From Mammaliicoccus sciuri (GTDB lineage: Bacteria; Bacillota; Bacilli; Staphylococcales; Staphylococcaceae), in contig NZ_CP094824.1 of the NCBI RefSeq assembly GCF_025561425.1, positions 682,001-746,000 of the forward strand: a stretch of DNA of 64,000 bases. Reading direction: 5' to 3'. Of this stretch, positions 1-8,322 are shown piece after piece (position 1 is the stretch's first letter; each line of letters opens with the position of its first letter). Position numbers and translations under genes: made by a program. The notes beneath the pieces are model-generated. The model saw only the letters and a list, made by a program, of their open reading frames with translations. It made no database searches and was not told the origin of the DNA.

Positions 1-581
1 TTAAAGCGTTTAATGACTCATTAGAATCATTGCAACTTACGTATATCGATATGTATTTAATTCATTGGCCGTGTCCTGCAGACGGATTGTTTATTGATAC
101 GTATAAAGCATTAGAAACGTTATATAAAGAAGGCAAAATTAAAGCGATTGGTGTATGTAATTTTAAAGAACATCATTTAGATCAATTATTAGCTGAAACT
201 GAAGTTGTCCCTGCAGTTAACCAAGTTGAATTTCATCCGTTATTTAATCAAAAAGCATTACAAGCATATTGTGAAAGTAAAGGAATTAAATTAATGGCTT
301 GGAGTCCACTAATGAGAGGTGGCGAATGGTTAAATAATTCAGATTTACAAAGTATAGCAGATCAGTATAACAAGACTGTTGCACAAGTTATTATTAAATG
401 GCATTTACAACAAGGTAGACTCGTTATTCCAAAATCTCAAAACGATAATAGAATAAGAGAGAATTTTGATGTATTTGATTTTGAATTGAGTGATGAAGAT
501 TTAGCCAAAATCGACCAATTAAATACAGATGAACGTCAATTTAGAGATCCAGATGAAGTAAAAATTGGAGATATGAAGTAA
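1..581 (+). CDS. aldo/keto reductase, C-terminal part (cut by window edge)
   Basis: NADPH-dependent aldo/keto reductase of the AKR superfamily, probably acting on a small cytosolic aldehyde or ketone. The frame is open from base 3, so the gene starts outside the window and the TTG at 30 is not its start. Visible family features are the catalytic-site His in YLIHWP, the strand motif NQVEFHPLFNQ, and the cofactor-binding stretch IPKSQNDNRIREN near the C-terminus, where the Lys-Ser and Arg contact the NADP phosphate in this family. About 190 of the usual ~275-280 residues are present. The substrate cannot be inferred from what is visible. Confidence 0.9.
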   Translation, partial: KAFNDSLESLQLTYIDMYLIHWPCPADGLFIDTYKALETLYKEGKIKAIGVCNFKEHHLDQLLAETEVVPAVNQVEFHPLFNQKALQAYCESKGIKLMAWSPLMRGGEWLNNSDLQSIADQYNKTVAQVIIKWHLQQGRLVIPKSQNDNRIRENFDVFDFELSDEDLAKIDQLNTDERQFRDPDEVKIGDMK

Positions 582-666
582 AATACAGAACCTTCACAGA
601 TTTGTTTGAATTAAGATGTATTTCATATGCATCTTTTAGTAAAATTAAACTGTGGAGGTGTTTTAT

Positions 667-1389
667 TTGTTTAAATTTAAAAAACCAAATCAACATGGTG
701 TATGGTCAATGATTGTACTACCAATCGCATTCGGAATTGCAGCAACTGGTTTTACATACTTTCATTTATTATTGTATTTAGGTGTACTGGCATCTTATTT
801 TATGAGTGACCAAATTTTCTTCTACTTAAAGAAAAGGAAGAAAATAATAGGTTATATTTATACGGCAGGCATATTTGCTTTGATTGTCGTCATATCCTTT
901 ATACCAATCGTATTATATAAACCCGTTACGATAGGGATTTTTCTACTGATGGTACCTTTATCATTATTAAATGCCTATTTTGCTAAAAAGAAAAATGAAA
1001 GAGCATTTACTAATGATTTAATAGCTGTTTTGATATTCTGTTTATTTGGTGTGATCAGTGCGTTATTAAATGTATCTATCACAGATGTACAATCTTGGTT
1101 ACCAGTCTTTATATTAAGTTTCTTATATTTCTTCGGTACAATTTTATACGTTAAGACGATGATTAGAGAGAAAAAATCTGTGAAATATAAATGGTCATCT
1201 TGGATTTATCATTTATGTATAGTTGTTGTAGGTTTCTTTATACATCCATTAGTTATGTTGATGTATATACCGAGTTTAATACGATCAATCGTTTTATATG
1301 GTAAGAAAATAAAAATTATGCATGTAGGCTTAATTGAAATAGCTAATTCAGTATTTGTATTAGTAGTTGGGTCTATATTTTTACATTAA
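667..1389 (+). CDS. YwiC-like multi-pass membrane protein
   Basis: Integral membrane protein of about 240 residues with roughly seven to eight hydrophobic segments. The N-terminal motif NQHGVWSMIVLP is the hallmark of the YwiC-like family, whose function is not established. I chose the TTG at 667: the GTG at 652 lies inside the ribosome binding site GGAGGTG, and TTG sits at normal spacing after it. The gene ends at a strong bidirectional terminator shared with the convergent GlsB-type gene. No operon partner is evident. Confidence 0.75.
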   Translation: MFKFKKPNQHGVWSMIVLPIAFGIAATGFTYFHLLLYLGVLASYFMSDQIFFYLKKRKKIIGYIYTAGIFALIVVISFIPIVLYKPVTIGIFLLMVPLSLLNAYFAKKKNERAFTNDLIAVLIFCLFGVISALLNVSITDVQSWLPVFILSFLYFFGTILYVKTMIREKKSVKYKWSSWIYHLCIVVVGFFIHPLVMLMYIPSLIRSIVLYGKKIKIMHVGLIEIANSVFVLVVGSIFLH

Positions 1390-1390
1390 A

Positions 1391-1420
1391 AAAGCAACCA
1401 TCAGCGAATGGTTGCTTTAA
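1391..1420. terminator. bidirectional terminator
   Basis: Perfect 11-bp stem, AAAGCAACCAT with ATGGTTGCTTT, loop of 6, A-rich on one side and T-rich on the other. It lies between two convergent genes and can serve both. Confidence 0.85.
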
Positions 1421-1444
1421 CTTTATCTATTAATTAAAGATTAA

Positions 1445-1693
1445 TTATTTTTTGATTAATTTCAAAATAAATGATAATACAAGAATTAAAATAATTGAAC
1501 CGATTAGTGCTGGTATGATTGCGACGCCACCCCATACTGGACCCAGGTCTCCAAGTAAAGAACCACCAATCGCTGAACCAATTAAACCGGCAATAATATT
1601 ACCGACTATGCCGCCAGGTATATCTTTACCTAATATAACACCTGCTAGCCAACCTATTAGGCCACCTACGATTAACATTAATATAAAGCCCAT
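1445..1693 (-). CDS. GlsB/YeaQ/YmgE family stress-response membrane protein
   Basis: Small 82-residue membrane protein with three hydrophobic, glycine-rich segments, including the family-like pattern GGIVGNIIAGLIGSAIGG. This matches the transglycosylase-associated (GlsB/YeaQ/YmgE) family in length and composition. Family members are linked to general stress and cell-envelope conditions, but no enzymatic activity is known. The start lies just after an AAGGAAG-type ribosome binding site. It is transcribed alone, convergent with the YwiC-like gene. The reverse-frame ORF over the same interval is a shadow. Confidence 0.8.
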   Translation of the reverse strand: MGFILMLIVGGLIGWLAGVILGKDIPGGIVGNIIAGLIGSAIGGSLLGDLGPVWGGVAIIPALIGSIILILVLSFILKLIKK

Positions 1694-1744
1694 TTGAGTG
1701 TACTTCCTTATTTATATTTCTTATTTCTATATTAAAGTACCCTG

Positions 1745-2386
1745 TTATTCACTATGTGAAACATAATAAGAAGTTTTGAATAACTTTTGCCATAAAATAA
1801 ACATAATATAAAAAAGGAAGACTGGTATTAATAGAAACCAATGAGGCGTAAGGACAATCATACAGATTAACGCCACAATCGATAATATCTCACCAACTAA
1901 ACGTGGATGAATAAAGTATCGATATATACCATTTTGGTAAATTTTTGCGAGCCTTTTACCGTCTGATTCAATAGGTTCTGTGAATAACGATAAATAAGCA
2001 ATGATTTGTCCAAATATAAATAAACTGACACCTAAATAAGGGACAGATTGATAAATTGAAAGTGTACTATCTAAGTAAACAATGTTTAAAGACATACTAA
2101 ATACAATCGTAATGATATAAAGTACGAAATATTGATTTTCAATGTAGTTTGGAACGTATTTAATTTGAATCCATGTATGTAAAAATGCCCATATAAGTAA
2201 CATTGTCGTTACTGCAATCGTGATGAAGTTGATTTCTTTGATGATTATAAAGGATATTAAACCATTCAAAGCAATTGTGATTGAAATAGCGTATTGATTG
2301 ATACGCGATTTCTTATTCATTACTACAAAGTTATATGACATCAAGACGATACACAGAATGATATTAATTGAAACGAGGAATGCCAT
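1745..2386 (-). CDS. multi-pass membrane protein, isoprenylcysteine methyltransferase-like C-terminus
   Basis: Protein of 213 residues with about six hydrophobic segments. The C-terminal third contains NGIYRYFIHPRLVGEI followed by two hydrophobic stretches. This resembles the Gly-x-Tyr-Arg-x-x-x-His-Pro signature of isoprenylcysteine carboxyl methyltransferase / phospholipid methyltransferase proteins, where it takes part in S-adenosylmethionine binding. The assignment rests on this one motif and the membrane topology. The substrate is unknown. The gene is a single unit, divergent from the PadR operon across about 185 bp. Confidence 0.5.
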   Translation of the reverse strand: MAFLVSINIILCIVLMSYNFVVMNKKSRINQYAISITIALNGLISFIIIKEINFITIAVTTMLLIWAFLHTWIQIKYVPNYIENQYFVLYIITIVFSMSLNIVYLDSTLSIYQSVPYLGVSLFIFGQIIAYLSLFTEPIESDGKRLAKIYQNGIYRYFIHPRLVGEILSIVALICMIVLTPHWFLLIPVFLFYIMFILWQKLFKTSYYVSHSE

Positions 2387-2485
2387 ATCTTTCTCCTGCC
2401 TTAAAATAGTCTCATCTAAGAATTATAACAATTTCTAAACATATAATCACTAAATATATGTTTTGTGAAAAAAATTAAAGACCCT

Positions 2486-2514
2486 TTGACAAATGAATGA
2501 AACTTTAATAGTAT
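2486..2514 (+). promoter_or_regulatory. promoter of the padR operon
   Basis: TTGACA at 2486-2491, a 17-bp spacer, and TAGTAT at 2509-2514. The predicted start of transcription (about 2521) falls at the edge of the palindrome described next. Confidence 0.75.
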
Positions 2515-2521
2515 AAAAGTA

Positions 2522-2546
2522 AGCTATCTTGTAATACAAAATAGCT
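2522..2546. promoter_or_regulatory. palindromic operator, probably for PadR autoregulation
   Basis: A 25-bp inverted repeat with AGCTAT and ATAGCT ends and TTGTAATACAA in the middle; only one arm position pair and the centre fail to match. It starts at the predicted transcription start and ends 26 bp before the padR start codon. PadR proteins commonly repress their own operon from such sites. Assigning it to this PadR is inference from position. Confidence 0.6.
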
Positions 2547-2571
2547 GTAAAAATTGGAAGAGGTTATTAAG

Positions 2572-2910
2572 ATGTCGACAATTAAGACACAGATGAGAAA
2601 AGGGTTATTAGATGCTTGTATTTTATCTATAATACAATCTCAACCAGTATACGGTTATGAATTATCTCGCAAATTAAATGAACATCAATTTACCGATGTA
2701 AGTGAAGGGACAATATATCCTATTTTACTTAGATTATTGAAAAAGGAGTTTATTTATAGTGAGTTTAAGCATAGTGAACAAGGACCGAAAAGAAAATATT
2801 ATTATATTACAGATAAAGGTCGTGAAGAATTAGAAATCGTACGAAAAGAATGGCTTGAAATTAAGGATCCTATTACTAAATTGTTAAAAGGGAGCAATGA
2901 AGATGTGTAG
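2572..2910 (+). CDS. PadR family transcriptional regulator
   Basis: A 112-residue winged-helix regulator. The N-terminal part, QMRKGLLDACILSIIQSQ then PVYGYELSRKL, and the motif VSEGTIYPILLRLLKKEF form the typical PadR helix-turn-helix and wing, and a short C-terminal helix serves for dimerisation. The ATG at 2572 follows GAAGAGG at good spacing; the TTG upstream at 2554 lies in front of that ribosome binding site. The stop overlaps the start of the next gene, a membrane protein. PadR plus small membrane protein pairs are common in Firmicutes and often respond to envelope stress or drugs. Confidence 0.9.
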   Translation: MSTIKTQMRKGLLDACILSIIQSQPVYGYELSRKLNEHQFTDVSEGTIYPILLRLLKKEFIYSEFKHSEQGPKRKYYYITDKGREELEIVRKEWLEIKDPITKLLKGSNEDV

Positions 2911-3571
2911 AACTACCAAACAACTCATCAAAGAAAACAACGAGAAGAGAAAGCAGCTAAATGAAACGGATTTAGAAGTTTATGAAGATTTCTTGTTATA
3001 TGTTAGAACAGACTTGCGCGTAAATGAACATGAATCAGAAGTCATATTAATGGATGTTCTTGATCATTTATTAGAAGCTGTTTCGAATGGTACTACTGCA
3101 ATTGAATTTTTCGGTCATGATGTTAAAGGTCATGCCGATGATATATTAAACGAACTACCGAATGAATCTAATAAAGCAATTTTAAAAATGGTAGGAATGG
3201 GTGTAGCGTACTTCTATAGTATATATTTTGTTATTACAGGTATCGTAGGTATATTTGTTGATTATAAGACGCCACTTATATCTACACTTTTACTTTTACT
3301 TATCGTACCAATAGGTGGATTCTTTATTGTTAAAGCATTATTCAATATTATCCAAAGATATATCTTTGATAAATCTAAATATAAGAAGATAAAAGAATCA
3401 GCATATGCTGGACTATTAGTTGGTGTTATACCAGCAATTCTAATATTAGTACCTAATCTTGTGTTTAAAGATTTGATGAAAGTTTATATTCCTTGGTGGA
3501 TCTTCCTTATATTAGGCATAGCAATTTACGCTATATATAAAGTCATGAGTAGAAAGCCAAAAGCTGTATAA
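2903..3571 (+). CDS. DUF1129-like membrane protein, padR operon
   Basis: About 222 residues: a soluble N-terminal part (roughly 1-90) rich in charged residues, then four hydrophobic segments. This layout fits the DUF1129/DUF1700-type proteins that often follow PadR genes; the family has no defined activity. Two ATGs are possible. The second, at 2903, is 8 bases from the GGGAG site while the first (2897) is only 2 bases away, so I prefer 2903. The start overlaps the padR stop, which suggests translational coupling. Membrane insertion and control by the upstream PadR are likely. Confidence 0.65.
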   Translation: MCRTTKQLIKENNEKRKQLNETDLEVYEDFLLYVRTDLRVNEHESEVILMDVLDHLLEAVSNGTTAIEFFGHDVKGHADDILNELPNESNKAILKMVGMGVAYFYSIYFVITGIVGIFVDYKTPLISTLLLLLIVPIGGFFIVKALFNIIQRYIFDKSKYKKIKESAYAGLLVGVIPAILILVPNLVFKDLMKVYIPWWIFLILGIAIYAIYKVMSRKPKAV

Positions 3572-3592
3572 ATAAGTAAGATAGACCAAAAT

Positions 3593-3644
3593 AAATCAGC
3601 ACATCACATAACGAGCATTTTCAAGTTAGTGATGTGCTGATTTT
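3593..3644 (+). terminator. terminator of the padR operon
   Basis: A 15-bp perfect stem (AAATCAGCACATCAC with its complement at 3629-3643) and a 21-base loop, ending in a short T run. It lies between the convergent padR operon and queE and may serve both. Confidence 0.75.
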
Positions 3645-3673
3645 ATATTGTGTATGCTATTTCCTAGGAAATA

Positions 3674-4384
3674 TTAAACACCTTTTTTATTGCTCCATAA
3701 CAGTGTATGTAGCTGTGGTAGAACAAAAATATCATTTAAAGTATCATTCATTACTTTATCAATCAGTTGTTCATATTTTTCAAGTAATTTCTCAGTATGG
3801 TTTGAAACGCTATCGTCTAGATACGGATTACCTACTTGTAAATAGAACGGGATAGAAGGATATCGATTGTGTATATCTTTAGCAAATTGATAGTCTGCTT
3901 CGTCAAAAATCACAACTTTAAGGGAAAGACTTTCTTCCACACATTGTGCGATAACTTCATCTAGTATTGTTAAATTAGGTTTCATACCAGAACTTGGTGG
4001 CTTAGGACTAATCGTTAAGTCATCGATTAGTGTCATCCATTCTTGGAATTTAGAGCCTTGAGTTTCAAGTGCGGTCTTTATATTTCTTGCTTTAAGTGCT
4101 TCTACGAAAGGTCCTATATTTTTAATCAGAGCAGGGTTACCACCTGATATCGTAACGTGTTGATATTTATTTGGTGCGAGTTGATCTAATTCGGAAATAA
4201 TATTTTCTGGTTCAAGTAATCGGATATCATCTTTAGCAGAGCCATCCCATGTAAAACTTGAATCACACCAACTACATCTATAATCACAGCCACTTGTTCT
4301 AACAAACATCGTTTTTTGACCAATGACTGCACCTTCACCTTGAATCGTTGGACCGAAGATTTCTAACACTGGTATTTTAGGCAT
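3674..4384 (-). CDS. queE: 7-carboxy-7-deazaguanine synthase
   Basis: Radical SAM enzyme that converts 6-carboxy-5,6,7,8-tetrahydropterin to 7-carboxy-7-deazaguanine in preQ0/queuosine synthesis. The cluster motif C-x3-C-x2-C is visible in GCDYRCSWCDS, preceded by EIFGPTIQGEG and followed by the SAM-binding TISGGNPAL. I place the start at 4384 (MPKIPVLEIFGPT, 236 residues) rather than the longer frame, because the homologous N-terminus begins there. The start overlaps the end of queD by 8 bases. It is the last gene of the riboswitch-controlled queC-queD-queE operon. Confidence 0.95.
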   Translation of the reverse strand: MPKIPVLEIFGPTIQGEGAVIGQKTMFVRTSGCDYRCSWCDSSFTWDGSAKDDIRLLEPENIISELDQLAPNKYQHVTISGGNPALIKNIGPFVEALKARNIKTALETQGSKFQEWMTLIDDLTISPKPPSSGMKPNLTILDEVIAQCVEESLSLKVVIFDEADYQFAKDIHNRYPSIPFYLQVGNPYLDDSVSNHTEKLLEKYEQLIDKVMNDTLNDIFVLPQLHTLLWSNKKGV

Positions 4385-4808
4385 TGTGGTCACATTTCTT
4401 AGTTGGACGATAAACGACATAACTTGTTGGCGTCTCTCTTACAAATACTTGGACACATTTAGGTTGATTATCGGGTTTATCTAGAGAGGCTTGAACAATA
4501 TTATAAATAGTTTGAGCAACTTGTTCAGTTGAAGGACTATGATCTTTAAATTCTTCAAAGTCATTTAAAAGTTGATGATCATAACGTTTATGGATTAATA
4601 ATTTTAATTCACTAAAGTTCACTAAAAATCCCATTTTATCTAATTCGTCGCCAGCAATTGTTAAATTAACAAAATATGTGTGCCCATGTACGTTCATACA
4701 TTTACCAGCTTCTTCGTGTGGAATATAATATGCACTTGAAAAATTAAAGTCTTTATTCAGTTCGAAAGCATAAGGGTGTTGAACGCTCGGATAGATTTGT
4801 TGTAACAT
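4377..4808 (-). CDS. queD: 6-carboxy-5,6,7,8-tetrahydropterin synthase
   Basis: Converts 7,8-dihydroneopterin triphosphate to 6-carboxytetrahydropterin, the second step towards preQ0. It belongs to the PTPS/QueD fold. The zinc-binding histidines are seen in FNFSSAYYIP (upstream) and NVHGHTYFVNL, and a later conserved Asp-His in YDHQLLNDF. Length 143 is typical of the short Gram-positive QueD proteins. It overlaps queC by one base (stop/start) and queE by 8 bases, so the three genes are translationally coupled. Confidence 0.95.
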   Translation of the reverse strand: MLQQIYPSVQHPYAFELNKDFNFSSAYYIPHEEAGKCMNVHGHTYFVNLTIAGDELDKMGFLVNFSELKLLIHKRYDHQLLNDFEEFKDHSPSTEQVAQTIYNIVQASLDKPDNQPKCVQVFVRETPTSYVVYRPTKKCDHNA

Positions 4809-5476
4809 TATAAACTTCCTTTCGTTTCTAGGTATTGGTCTAATCCTTGTTTTCTTAATTTACAAGCAGGACATTCACCGCAACCATCACTCATCACACC
4901 GTTATAACATGTTAATGTTTTTTCTCTAACATAGTCTAATGCACCTAATTGATCACTTAGTGCCCAAGTTTCTTTTTTATTCAACCACATAAGCGGTGTA
5001 TGAATGACGAAATCTTTATCCATTGATAAGTTAAGTGACAAGTTCATAGATTTAATAAAGCTATCTCTACAATCTGGATACCCGCTAAAGTCTGTTTCGC
5101 AAACACCTGTAATAATATGTTTAGCACCAATTTGGTATGCTAATGCACCGGCAAATGATAAGAATAGCAAATTACGTGCTGGCACAAATGTATTAGGTAT
5201 GCCGTTTTCATCATTTTCAATTTGCATTGAATGGTCTGTTAGCGCGTTAGGGGATAGTTGTGAAAGTAATGACATATCTAGAATATGATGCTTTAATCCT
5301 TGTTCTTTAGCGATATCTTCAGCAACTTTAATTTCTAAATCATGGCGTTGGCCATATTGAAACGTCACTAATTCTACTTCTTTAAAATGTTCTTTCGCAT
5401 AGAATAAGCATGTTGTACTATCTTGTCCGCCACTGAACACAACAACTGCTTTTTCATTTTTTAATGTTTCTGACAT
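4808..5476 (-). CDS. queC: 7-cyano-7-deazaguanine (preQ0) synthase
   Basis: ATP-dependent ligase that turns 7-carboxy-7-deazaguanine and ammonia into preQ0. The PP-loop ATPase motif is [13 protein letters not shown] near the N-terminus. A zinc-binding cysteine cluster lies near the C-terminus ([19 protein letters not shown]: four Cys in the usual spacing). At 222 residues it is full length. The start at 5476 follows AAAGGAGAAACACT. It is the first gene of the operon, behind a preQ1-I riboswitch. The reductase of the pathway, queF, lies 22 kb away in the same window. Confidence 0.96.
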   Translation of the reverse strand: MSETLKNEKAVVVFSGGQDSTTCLFYAKEHFKEVELVTFQYGQRHDLEIKVAEDIAKEQGLKHHILDMSLLSQLSPNALTDHSMQIENDENGIPNTFVPARNLLFLSFAGALAYQIGAKHIITGVCETDFSGYPDCRDSFIKSMNLSLNLSMDKDFVIHTPLMWLNKKETWALSDQLGALDYVREKTLTCYNGVMSDGCGECPACKLRKQGLDQYLETKGSL

Positions 5477-5500
5477 AGTGTTTCTCCTTTATAAAGGCAT

Positions 5501-5531
5501 AAAAAAAGCCTGCCTTCTATAAAAAGGTAGA
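5501..5531 (-). terminator. riboswitch-controlled terminator before queC
   Basis: On the minus strand GTCTACCTT pairs with AAGGCAGGC (one mismatch, one G-T) and is followed by seven T. It is placed between the preQ1 aptamer and queC, as expected for a transcriptional off-switch. Confidence 0.8.
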
Positions 5532-5540
5532 CGTAGGTGT

Positions 5541-5575
5541 CTAGTTTTTTATAGAGGGTGTAAGCTAGTAACCTC
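5541..5575 (-). promoter_or_regulatory. preQ1-I riboswitch aptamer
   Basis: On the minus strand this reads AGAGG, then TTACTAGCTTACACCCTCT, then ATAAAAAACTA. The P1 stem AGAGG/CCTCT, the C/A-rich loop and the A-rich tail that folds back into a pseudoknot match the preQ1 class I consensus closely. Compared with the Bacillus queC element the loop has small insertions. Binding of preQ1 should favour the terminator at 5501-5531 and reduce queC-queD-queE. Confidence 0.93.
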
Positions 5576-5679
5576 TTAGTTTATTGAATATACAAATGAT
5601 AATATAATCAAATTGTAAAAGCAAGTTTAGTATATGGTATGATTGACATGAAATTAACGAAAGAAGAGCGAATAAACAT

Positions 5680-6282
5680 ATGATTATAATGATAGATAAC
5701 CACGATTCTTTTACATATAACATTGTCGAGTATATTAATATACTGACGAAAAATGAACAAATAAAAATATTGAAATCTGAAGAGGTTACGTGTGATGTTG
5801 TACGTGCAATCAATCCAGATGCGATGATCATTTCACCTGGCCCTGGTCACCCTGATGATTATGTACAGCTAAAGGCATTTCTTCAATCAACTTATACAGA
5901 AATACCCATATTAGGTGTATGTCTCGGTTTCCAATTATTGATATCTACTTTTGGTGGCAAAGTCGTAAAAGGTCCACGTCCTGTTCATGGGCACACAGCA
6001 ACAATTAAACATGATGGGAAAGGTATTTTTGAAGGATTGCCTGAATCATTTGAAGTGGCAAGATATCATTCTTTAATAGCTGACAAACACTATATACCTG
6101 AAGGGTTTAAGGTTTCAGCATGGTTAGAAGAAGGTATTCCTATGGCTATAAGACATCAACATTTACCAATTGAAGCGATTCAGTATCATCCGGAAGCTAT
6201 ATTAAGCGAATATGGATTAGAACAAATTGCGAATTTCTTAGTAAAGGCAGGTGTAGAGATTGAAGACACATATACAATTTAA
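5680..6282 (+). CDS. pabA: aminodeoxychorismate synthase glutamine amidotransferase subunit
   Basis: Class I glutamine amidotransferase of 200 residues that supplies ammonia to PabB for p-aminobenzoate and hence folate synthesis. The N-terminal IDNHDSFTYNIVEY, the nucleophile Cys in LGVCLGFQ, and the His/Glu of the triad in QYHPEA are all present, as is the SPGPGHP oxyanion region. The same fold serves anthranilate synthase, but the neighbour is a PabB-PabC fusion, which points to folate. It overlaps the next gene by 23 bases. Confidence 0.92.
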   Translation: MIIMIDNHDSFTYNIVEYINILTKNEQIKILKSEEVTCDVVRAINPDAMIISPGPGHPDDYVQLKAFLQSTYTEIPILGVCLGFQLLISTFGGKVVKGPRPVHGHTATIKHDGKGIFEGLPESFEVARYHSLIADKHYIPEGFKVSAWLEEGIPMAIRHQHLPIEAIQYHPEAILSEYGLEQIANFLVKAGVEIEDTYTI

Positions 6283-8008
6283 GTATATTTCAGACACTCA
6301 AGTAGAAGAGAAATTAAATTATAAATTTGAGAATCCTAGTGTGATTAAATATGCGAGAACGATTGAAGAAGTACCAGAGCTTGTGCATGAAGCAGAGCGC
6401 TATCAAAATCAAGGATACTATGTTGTCATGACTTTACCATATGAAAGCGCAGCTGCTTTTGATTCGACGTTAAATGTGTATAAAGCGTCAAATCATTATG
6501 GAAGTATTCAAGTATTCGACCAACCCGTCTCAGACTTTAATGATAAAACGCAATATACATATATAAATGAACATATTGAATGGCGAAGAACAAATTCAGA
6601 TGAACGTTTAGCAAACAATATACATGCAATTCAAGATGAAATTAGACTAGGAAATACGTATCAAGTTAATTATACGACACAACTTGAATCAGAACCGATT
6701 CGTCATGGTTATGACTATTATCAATCACTCACAGAGGATGCTAATGGAGATTATCAAGCATATATTGAGCTTGAAGATGAAACGATTATATCCATTTCGC
6801 CAGAACTTTTCTTTCAATATGGTCCTTATCAACAAATGCCAAATACAGTATTAACGAAACCTATGAAAGGTACAATTTCGAGAGGAAATCATAAAGCAGA
6901 AGATCAAGCCAATTATGAACAACTTAAGCATTCTCAAAAAGACAGAGCAGAAAACGTTATGATTGTAGATTTACTTAGAAATGATTTAAGTAAAATTTCT
7001 GAAGTTGGTACGGTTAATGCCATTGATTTATTTAAAATCGAACCTTATCAAACGGTATATCAAATGACCAGTACGATTCGAAGTCAATTGAAAGCACAAC
7101 AATCATTATTTAATCTACTTCAAGCGCTGTTCCCATGTGGCTCGATAACAGGTGCCCCAAAAGAATCAACGATGGCCATTATCAAACGACTAGAGAATAG
7201 ACCAAGAGGCATATATTGTGGAACGATAGGTTTGTTGTTACCTGATAACAGAATGATTTTTAATGTTCCAATCAGAACGATACATTCAAATTCAGAAAGA
7301 GCAGTTTATGGCGTTGGAGCTGGTATCACAATAGATTCAAATGCTAAAGCTGAAATTGAGGAATTCAAAATGAAATCTAAAATATTAGAAAGCAGACATG
7401 TAAATCTTATTGAAACGATGAGATTAGAAAATGGAATAGTTCGAAGACGTCACGAACATACGCACAGAATTTCTACAAGTGCTAAAGCGTTAAATATTCG
7501 ATTTAATAAAGACGAATGGGATACTATACTTAATGACATGGTTAATACTTATGTAGATGGCACATATAAATTAAGAGTTGAATTAAATTCGGACGGTACA
7601 TTTAATGTTGATGCTTCACCAATAGTTGATTCATCTCAGCCTTTAACCGCTCAGTTGTTACCGAGTACACCAGTTTCTTCTATTTATACGGTACACAAAA
7701 CAACTGAACGTCAGCATTTTCAACATAATCATGATACAGATGTCATATTGTATTATAATGAAGAAAATGAAATAACAGAATTTGATATTGGTAATGTCGT
7801 TGTTAAAATAGGTGATGCATATATCACGCCTCCATATCATGGGCAATTTTTAAACGGTTGTATGAGGCAAGCATTATTAAAAGATAACCTCATTGTAGAA
7901 AAAAATATAACTGTGGAAAAGTTAATCAATGATATCGAAAGTTCAAATAGTGAAATCTACATGATTAATAGTTTGCGAGAATGGACTAAAATAGATTTAA
8001 AATTATGA
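6260..8008 (+). CDS. pabB: fused aminodeoxychorismate synthase component I and aminodeoxychorismate lyase
   Basis: A 582-residue two-domain protein. Residues 1 to about 370 form the chorismate-binding domain: the signatures TKPMKGTISRG, IVDLLRNDLS and GSITGAPK are those of PabB/TrpE enzymes. From about 380 the chain becomes a class IV aminotransferase-like 4-amino-4-deoxychorismate lyase, with a candidate PLP lysine in VHKTTERQHF and the C-terminal YMINSLREW. One chain would therefore make p-aminobenzoate from aminodeoxychorismate together with PabA. The TTG start at 6260 is supported by AGGCAGGTG just upstream and by the conserved N-terminus; it lies inside pabA. Confidence 0.88.
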   Translation: MKTHIQFKYISDTQVEEKLNYKFENPSVIKYARTIEEVPELVHEAERYQNQGYYVVMTLPYESAAAFDSTLNVYKASNHYGSIQVFDQPVSDFNDKTQYTYINEHIEWRRTNSDERLANNIHAIQDEIRLGNTYQVNYTTQLESEPIRHGYDYYQSLTEDANGDYQAYIELEDETIISISPELFFQYGPYQQMPNTVLTKPMKGTISRGNHKAEDQANYEQLKHSQKDRAENVMIVDLLRNDLSKISEVGTVNAIDLFKIEPYQTVYQMTSTIRSQLKAQQSLFNLLQALFPCGSITGAPKESTMAIIKRLENRPRGIYCGTIGLLLPDNRMIFNVPIRTIHSNSERAVYGVGAGITIDSNAKAEIEEFKMKSKILESRHVNLIETMRLENGIVRRRHEHTHRISTSAKALNIRFNKDEWDTILNDMVNTYVDGTYKLRVELNSDGTFNVDASPIVDSSQPLTAQLLPSTPVSSIYTVHKTTERQHFQHNHDTDVILYYNEENEITEFDIGNVVVKIGDAYITPPYHGQFLNGCMRQALLKDNLIVEKNITVEKLINDIESSNSEIYMINSLREWTKIDLKL

Positions 8009-8069
8009 TGGTAATATAAAGATACAAATAGTAAAATAGTAAACATCATATAAGGACGGGTGAAAATAG

Positions 8070-8282
8070 ATGTTCTTAACATTATTATATTTAGTAATAG
8101 TGATTGTTATTGTATTTTACTTAAAGCGCATCGTTTTAAGTGAATTGAGAAAAGAGAAAAATAAGCAAAGTTTTGCGTATTTATATATTGGATTTGCCGT
8201 TGCAATTATTTTTGTAGGCTTATTTGTCAATCAATTAACACATGTATTTATTGATTTAACAGATGTATTTTATCGTAAATAA
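8070..8282 (+). CDS. small two-segment membrane protein, unknown
   Basis: A 70-residue protein with a ribosome binding site (GGACGGGTG) and two hydrophobic segments (about 2-17 and 39-55) separated by a basic linker KRIVLSELRKEKNK. I do not recognise a characterised family. It sits 60 bases after pabBC and 40 before pxpB, on the same strand, so it may be co-transcribed. Real rather than spurious because of the strong ribosome binding site and clean topology. Confidence 0.6.
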   Translation: MFLTLLYLVIVIVIVFYLKRIVLSELRKEKNKQSFAYLYIGFAVAIIFVGLFVNQLTHVFIDLTDVFYRK

Positions 8283-8322
8283 TGATGCTTTATATATAGC
8301 AGAATAGAATGAGGTGTCTTAA

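Noticed and set aside
1452-1697. Plus-strand ORF opposite the GlsB-like gene
   Set aside because: Proline/isoleucine-rich translation typical of an antisense shadow; no ribosome binding site.
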